A stretch of 64,000 nucleotides of DNA from Spirochaetales bacterium. GTDB taxonomy: Bacteria > Spirochaetota > Spirochaetia > JABMQR01. Each line of letters begins with the position of its first letter. Positions within the stretch are counted from its first letter, which is position 1. The DNA lies in the NCBI GenBank assembly GCA_018399255.1, contig JAGYPA010000012.1, positions 1 through 64,000 on the forward strand, read 5' to 3'. Below the pieces are notes generated by a model that was given only the letters and a program-made list of their open reading frames with translations, had not been told where the DNA came from and ran no database searches. Position numbers and translations under genes: made by a program. This document shows positions 58,893-64,000 of this stretch, piece by piece.

Positions 58893-60107
58893 TCAGATGG
58901 TTTCGTAACCGAATTCCTTAAAGAAAAACTTCCACTCCTCATTAAGACGATCCATCAACTCGGGGGGAAGCGGTGTAAACTGATTTTTACGGTAGTGCTT
59001 GACTGTTTTCAGATATTCCTCCATGGGCAATTTTGCTGCGGCAAAGCCTGGAAGCTTCAGCTGAGAATAAATCCGCTCAACTGTATCCATCGGACTCCTT
59101 TCAAGTTCTGCAAAGGGTATCTCTATCAGCTGTTCTCGAGAAAGAAGCTCCCGGTCGGCAATATACTTTTTGAGCATATCCCGGAAACAGGCAACGATTA
59201 TTTCTTCCAGCTCCTTACCGGTTACATGCTGAAGAAACTGCGTTTCAACAACACTATTATAGAGATGCATGGTTGACTGATAGACATCATAGGGATTGCG
59301 GTGGATAAAAATAAATTTTGCATCAGGAAACATCTCATACAGTTCTTTCAAACGTCCTGTATTGTGCGGGTTTTTCAGAACGAGATTCTTTTTTTCGTTA
59401 AAGAGGGTTATTGTTTTCAGCAAATACTGATAATCTCGCTGCCAGACTTTTTTATCTGCCGGCGTAATACCCTTGAAAAACAAGTATTTCTGAAAGTAGT
59501 CAGGATTACGGGGGAAGAAAAACCCTCCTAGTCCCGTCCTGGCAGACATGGTGCTGAACGGCTGCTCCTCTTCTGCAGGCGCATCAGGGGTAATGGCAAC
59601 ATTATCCTGCGGGCGACGCTTCGGAAAAAAAGGTTTGACCAGGAAGCGCAGCCGGGCACTGCTCAAAAGAGAAATATTGAAAAAAAGCGCCTGATAATTT
59701 GACAAAAAACCAAATTCAGGGTCCTTAGACATCAGATAGTGCAGATGTGTAGTTCCGCTTCTCCAATGCCCGAGAATAAACACCTTCTGACTGCGGGAAA
59801 GATCCACTTGAACGATTTTTTTATGAAAAAAAACATCCTGAAAAAATTTCAAAGGACTGAACAATCTGCTGACCAAGGTGATGCTTCGTGCCCGAGCCCG
59901 GTATTCAGGATCAATATCATTCTCCCGCAAATACCTGCGCCACACCCTCGGTTTTACCAGATACAGCTGATGCTGCCGGATAGGGATCTTTTCGGGAGTG
60001 TAGCGCCCTTTAGCTTCCTTCCTGGCTCGATACTTCGCACGGCGCGAAGAAACAGCTTTTTTATTGTAAAGATGATGTTTAACGTGTTCAGGTTCTTTAG
60101 TACTCAT
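58893..60107 (-). CDS. Sulfotransferase family protein
   Basis: KVFILGHWRSGTTHLHYLMSKDPEF (PAPS 5'-phosphosulfate loop), FIFIHRNPYDVYQSTMHLY. Confidence 0.87.
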   Translation of the reverse strand: MSTKEPEHVKHHLYNKKAVSSRRAKYRARKEAKGRYTPEKIPIRQHQLYLVKPRVWRRYLRENDIDPEYRARARSITLVSRLFSPLKFFQDVFFHKKIVQVDLSRSQKVFILGHWRSGTTHLHYLMSKDPEFGFLSNYQALFFNISLLSSARLRFLVKPFFPKRRPQDNVAITPDAPAEEEQPFSTMSARTGLGGFFFPRNPDYFQKYLFFKGITPADKKVWQRDYQYLLKTITLFNEKKNLVLKNPHNTGRLKELYEMFPDAKFIFIHRNPYDVYQSTMHLYNSVVETQFLQHVTGKELEEIIVACFRDMLKKYIADRELLSREQLIEIPFAELERSPMDTVERIYSQLKLPGFAAAKLPMEEYLKTVKHYRKNQFTPLPPELMDRLNEEWKFFFKEFGYETI

Positions 60108-60265
60108 TCACAACCAGCTTTTTTATCAGATTGGCAGTCAAATAATGCTACCATAAATCATTTACCACGTATACAGGGTATTTCACTCCTGTTGGACGCT
60201 AATCCCTTTGATTTTTCCCACCCCGGGTTTTATACTGTCTGCAGAGTACAGAGGAAATATCATTC

Positions 60266-61144
60266 ATGAAATATCTCAAAAAGGCTTATCGCACAGGTAT
60301 CTATCTTACTGCTGCAATTATTTCTGCCTCCATGCTTCTGACTTTTTCTTCCTGTCAAAGTTGGATCGGAAAATCTATCATAGAGGTTGAAGAGAAGTAT
60401 GCTGAATTTCCTTCCGCACAGGAACTGTACAGCTACTATCAGATGTGTCTGGCTGTCTGGAGAGAAAGGGAATACTATAAGGAGAGCAGTTGGAATCTTG
60501 AATATGTCCCCCATCCCGAAACAAACACGCTGGGATTGTTCATTGAGGAGGAGGGAACCCTGTATATGGTCTTCAGGGCAACTCAAGCCCCGAGGAACCC
60601 CATAGATACGGCCTTAAATCTTAATTATTCCCTGCAGCCACTGTTCTTCCTTGGAAATCAATCGTCCAATTCTTCTGAAGACCCGGTAATGAAAGCTCAT
60701 GCGGGAATTCAGGAGAAGTACGCTGGAATACGCGAAACAGTGCTGCAGCGAGCAAAGGTATTCAAAGGGAACCACATAGTACTCATCGGGCATAGTGCCG
60801 GCGGCATGACTGCCATGATAGCTTATCTTGACCTGAAAAACATGCACCCGGATAAAGAATTTCTTGTAGTCACGTTCGGCATGCCGAGAGTTCTGAACAT
60901 AACAGCAGCCCGTGTTCTTGATGCTGATTCTGATCGGATTTTTCGCATTGCCATGGCCCAGGATTTTCTTGTTACCATACCTCCGGCCTTTTTGGGCTAC
61001 AGACATGCCGGTACAAAAATATTAATTGGCCGTCCCTCAATTCTGGATCCCTATACGGTCGAGGCACATGAAACCGGCTACCTGATAGAAACCGGGCGCC
61101 GTCTCAGAGAAGCCGGCTTCACTCCCGAAGAGCTGGGCTTCTGA
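60266..61144 (+). CDS. Class 3-type lipase, lipoprotein-like
   Basis: Lipobox-like LTFSSCQ; HIVLIGHSAGGMTAMIAYLDL nucleophile elbow. Confidence 0.78.
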   Translation: MKYLKKAYRTGIYLTAAIISASMLLTFSSCQSWIGKSIIEVEEKYAEFPSAQELYSYYQMCLAVWREREYYKESSWNLEYVPHPETNTLGLFIEEEGTLYMVFRATQAPRNPIDTALNLNYSLQPLFFLGNQSSNSSEDPVMKAHAGIQEKYAGIRETVLQRAKVFKGNHIVLIGHSAGGMTAMIAYLDLKNMHPDKEFLVVTFGMPRVLNITAARVLDADSDRIFRIAMAQDFLVTIPPAFLGYRHAGTKILIGRPSILDPYTVEAHETGYLIETGRRLREAGFTPEELGF

Positions 61145-62225
61145 CCTGTTCAAGCTGCATAACTACCGGCAGATGGTCGGAATACCCCCTGCCTGAACGC
61201 ATATCCCATCCTGCAGGCTGATTGTTTTCTGACAGTATTTCGGAGGGAGCACACACATCGAATGCTGCATAATCCCATCCTGTTCCATCAAAGGCAGCGG
61301 ATGAAATCATGATATGATCAAGGGTCGACCATTCGCCCCTATAGCTGTAGCTGCCCGGCAGCTCGGTTTTTGTAAGGTTATCAAGCCATCCATTATAAAG
61401 TACTGAACCAGTGGCTTCTTCGAGAATGCCGGTTATCTGAAGACCGCCTCCAGTTTCGGGAACCGGCATCAATGCTGTCGCATAAGCCCGACCGATTCTT
61501 TCATATTCATCAGCATTCTCATTGAGATCTCCAGATAGAATCAGCAGCCTATCAGGATGACGCTCCAAATATCCCTCGATAACAGTTCTGGCTGCCCAGG
61601 CAGATTCAATACGTGACGGTTCGGTCACTTCTGGACCATTACGCCGTGATTTCCAATGATTATTCAACAGAGTTATGGTTTCATCCCCCGTCTTCACCTC
61701 CACTTCCAGAATAGGTCTGGAAAAATAGGTGGAAAGGCCGGCACCGGCATGAACTTTCACCCCGGTTATAGGATACCTGCTGATTACAGCTTGCTGAATT
61801 GCAGAGTTTGAAGCTTCAGTTACCGCACTATAGGTATATCCGGCTTTTCCCAAATAATGGGAAATAAGGTCATTTACTACACCCTTGTGCTCAACCTCCT
61901 GCAAGCAAATAATATCAGGACGAGGATCGGCAAGTTCCAGAATAAGACGGCTTACTGCTGCTAAGCGAACGTGATACCTGGCAGTATCCCAGTTTCCCGT
62001 CCCGGGATCAAATTCCTGATACTCAGTGCCGTTATCAGTTCCGTCAAAGAGGTTTTCGACATTCCAGCTCATAATCACCAGAGTATCTGATTGTTCTGCT
62101 CCCTGAAGGGTGCAGCCGGGGCTGCAGGCTGCCAGAATAAGCAGTAAAGCGATTCCTGTCAGTACAAATCCGACAGAAGCATACTGGGCTTTTTTGCGGT
62201 TTTTAATTGTTCTGCTGTTACTCAT
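61119..62225 (-). CDS. Endonuclease/exonuclease/phosphatase family lipoprotein
   Basis: LVIMSWNVENLFDG, DIICLQEVEHKGVV, LLNNHWKSRRNG, SGDLNENADEY, YSDHLPVVMQL; lipobox LILAAC. Confidence 0.9.
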   Translation of the reverse strand: MSNSRTIKNRKKAQYASVGFVLTGIALLLILAACSPGCTLQGAEQSDTLVIMSWNVENLFDGTDNGTEYQEFDPGTGNWDTARYHVRLAAVSRLILELADPRPDIICLQEVEHKGVVNDLISHYLGKAGYTYSAVTEASNSAIQQAVISRYPITGVKVHAGAGLSTYFSRPILEVEVKTGDETITLLNNHWKSRRNGPEVTEPSRIESAWAARTVIEGYLERHPDRLLILSGDLNENADEYERIGRAYATALMPVPETGGGLQITGILEEATGSVLYNGWLDNLTKTELPGSYSYRGEWSTLDHIMISSAAFDGTGWDYAAFDVCAPSEILSENNQPAGWDMRSGRGYSDHLPVVMQLEQVRSPALRE

Positions 62226-62288
62226 ATATATATAAACCAGTATAATGGAGGAAAATATTCAACTTTTTGAAAATAAAGGAGTTTTTTT

Positions 62289-62675
62289 ATGAAAAGATCA
62301 ATTGTTTCAACCAGCAAGGCTCCAGCGGCTGTCGGACCTTACTCGCAGGCTGTTACTGCCGGTAATCTTGTCTATTGTTCAGGGCAGGTTCCGCTCGTTC
62401 CGGAAACAGGTAAAATGGTTGAAGGCGGCATCGAGGAGCAGACCAGACAAGCTTTGAATAATCTTTCAGCGGTTCTGGCTGCTGCAGGTTCTTCCCTTGG
62501 AGACACCCTCAAAATTCAGATTTTCATTACCGATATGGGAAATTTTTCCCGCATGAATGCCGTTTACAGTGAATTCTTCGAGGGGGATTATCCCGCCCGC
62601 TTCTGCGTGGAAGTCTCTGCCCTGCCGCTTGGTGCGCTGGTTGAGATTGATGCGATCGGTCTCTGCCATCCGTAA
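62289..62675 (+). CDS. ridA: RidA/YjgF family reactive-intermediate deaminase
   Basis: STSKAPAAVGPYSQAVTAGNLVYCSGQVPL, PARFCVEVSALPLGALVEIDAIG. Confidence 0.93.
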   Translation: MKRSIVSTSKAPAAVGPYSQAVTAGNLVYCSGQVPLVPETGKMVEGGIEEQTRQALNNLSAVLAAAGSSLGDTLKIQIFITDMGNFSRMNAVYSEFFEGDYPARFCVEVSALPLGALVEIDAIGLCHP

Positions 62676-62695
62676 TTTTTTTTAAAAGAGGAGGT

Positions 62696-62749
62696 TCTTC
62701 GGGATTTGGACAGCTGTTTATGTAACAGAAGTGCTGCCCAGCCCGAAGA
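62696..62749. other. Long imperfect hairpin between convergent genes
   Basis: TCTTCGGG/CCCGAAGA outer arms with inner TGG/CCA and CAGC/GCTG pairings; minus strand exits into CCTCCTCTTTT. Confidence 0.65.
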
Positions 62750-62765
62750 TACCCTTATCCAGCAC

Positions 62766-64000
62766 CTACTCCGGCTTCACCACCTGATATGTATAATAGA
62801 GAAGCGCCAGGATAAAATCATAATCGGCTTTTGTATTAGTATTGAATCTTTCGCAGTACAGGGTAATTGATTTTTTTATATTGCTCTTACGTTCTGCCTC
62901 CGCCTCCGCTTCAGCAGATACAGAACTCCCGGTAGGAAAATCAGCCACAATCTTACTGCAGAAGTCAACAATTTTTCCGTACTGTTCGGTGCGAAACCAG
63001 CCCACCAGTTCCGGATGCCGACTCATGAAATTCGGATGATCCCGGGTTTCATCCAGAAAATCCCTCAGCCCGGCGCCTTTCCTGACATTGCCTAATTGAA
63101 AAAGGTGGGCCAGATCGGGGGTATAATTGAGCAGTTCAGTATTCAGGGCAAAAAGACTCTGTCTGAATCGCCGACCCCCCTTCTCCATCCGGGAAGAAAA
63201 AAGATCCAGCAAATACCCCCCCCTCGGATCCATATTGCTTAAGGCTATAGTAAAATTCATGCAGTTCCTGACGTCCTGCTCATCGAGAAACATCCCGGAT
63301 ATCCGATCAAGGGAAGCCGTGTGCCCGATTCTGCCCAGAGCCTTAGCAGCGGAGGCCCTTATTCGCGCTGAAGAACTCTCAAGGAGGTTGAGCAGCAGTT
63401 TTTCCGATTCAGCGCCCCTATAGGCTCCCAATGCGAATATCGCCTCATTCTGCGTGTAGGAATCATAGTCGGCGGCTTCATCGAGAAGGAGCGGCAGCAG
63501 CGAAGGCCGCGGATTATAAAACAGCGCCCTGATAAGTTCGGCTTTTTCAGAAGAAAAGGGAGAGAGCAGCATTCTTCGAATCTCACTTGTCGCTACATCA
63601 TTCCGGTTACTTCCGATAGACAGCAGTACCGTCTGTTTTCGTATCGGATCACTGATTCTCTGCAGCTTACTGATGTGCATAAATGCACGCAGCCCATCAA
63701 TGGAAAGAAGGAGGGCGGCAGCATCCTTATCCCCCATGGTATCGCTTTCTTCCAGATGCAAGGTCAGAAAAAAGACAAGAAAGCTTAAGAGCGCTCCCAG
63801 GGCAAAAGTCCAGGTATACCCATTCAGCAGAAGGGTTCCTCCGTTCGGTCCGTAATCGATCAGTCGGCCTCCAGCAATTCCCAGAGCAAGAGATATGAGG
63901 GCAGTAATAAAATCTACCATGGAGTTGAAGCCGATCCGGTCATTATCCGGCATAACCTGGATCATGAGCTTACCGATGAGCATGCGGGAAATGCTGACCA
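62766..64000 (-). CDS. Membrane protein (MFS/nucleotide-transporter-like segment) with C-terminal HEAT-like repeats (5' end outside window)
   Basis: TM helices near N-terminus of visible part; SARIRASAAKALGRIGHTASLDRISGMF HEAT-like repeat; frame is open to the window edge. Confidence 0.7.
   Translation of the reverse strand, partial: VSISRMLIGKLMIQVMPDNDRIGFNSMVDFITALISLALGIAGGRLIDYGPNGGTLLLNGYTWTFALGALLSFLVFFLTLHLEESDTMGDKDAAALLLSIDGLRAFMHISKLQRISDPIRKQTVLLSIGSNRNDVATSEIRRMLLSPFSSEKAELIRALFYNPRPSLLPLLLDEAADYDSYTQNEAIFALGAYRGAESEKLLLNLLESSSARIRASAAKALGRIGHTASLDRISGMFLDEQDVRNCMNFTIALSNMDPRGGYLLDLFSSRMEKGGRRFRQSLFALNTELLNYTPDLAHLFQLGNVRKGAGLRDFLDETRDHPNFMSRHPELVGWFRTEQYGKIVDFCSKIVADFPTGSSVSAEAEAEAERKSNIKKSITLYCERFNTNTKADYDFILALLYYTYQVVKPE

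Noticed and set aside
1-64000. CRISPR array, transposon or prophage
   Set aside because: No regularly spaced repeats longer than 20 bp, no transposase/integrase/phage-structural protein among the ORFs; tandem repeats found have no spacers.

Overview
The window is ordinary-density bacterial chromosome. The gene set (outer-membrane beta-barrels, many lipoproteins, Rex, HydABC hydrogenase, AglEFG-like transporter) suggests a spirochaete, but that is inference from protein flavour only. I support about 54 protein-coding genes. I saw no tRNA, rRNA, CRISPR array, transposase or phage module. Main blocks: (i) AzlC/AzlD/OFA-type MFS operon; (ii) a homocitrate/Re-citrate-synthase-like enzyme with a C-terminal Cache/PDC-like sensor segment; (iii) a LacI-controlled alpha-glucoside locus (LacI, binding protein, two permeases, amylosucrase-like GH13, GH65 phosphorylase fused to beta-phosphoglucomutase), with a structured 438-bp spacer; (iv) MnmE-MnmG-RsmG-UppP-FtsK block; (v) two translationally coupled envelope proteins followed by PepT/LuxR genes that overlap through a 15-bp tandem repeat; (vi) a Crp/Fnr gene followed by a ferredoxin gene with an in-frame stop at codon 4; (vii) a five-gene [FeFe] hydrogenase operon containing a stand-alone HATPase, divergent from rex; (viii) at the right edge, a membrane segment fused to HEAT-like repeats. 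Strongest leads: the enzyme-Cache fusion, the dual-frame start-codon-bearing repeat, the array of three palindromic 19-mers, the damaged ferredoxin gene and the hydrogenase-operon HATPase. No wholly new defence-like or mobile system was recognised.
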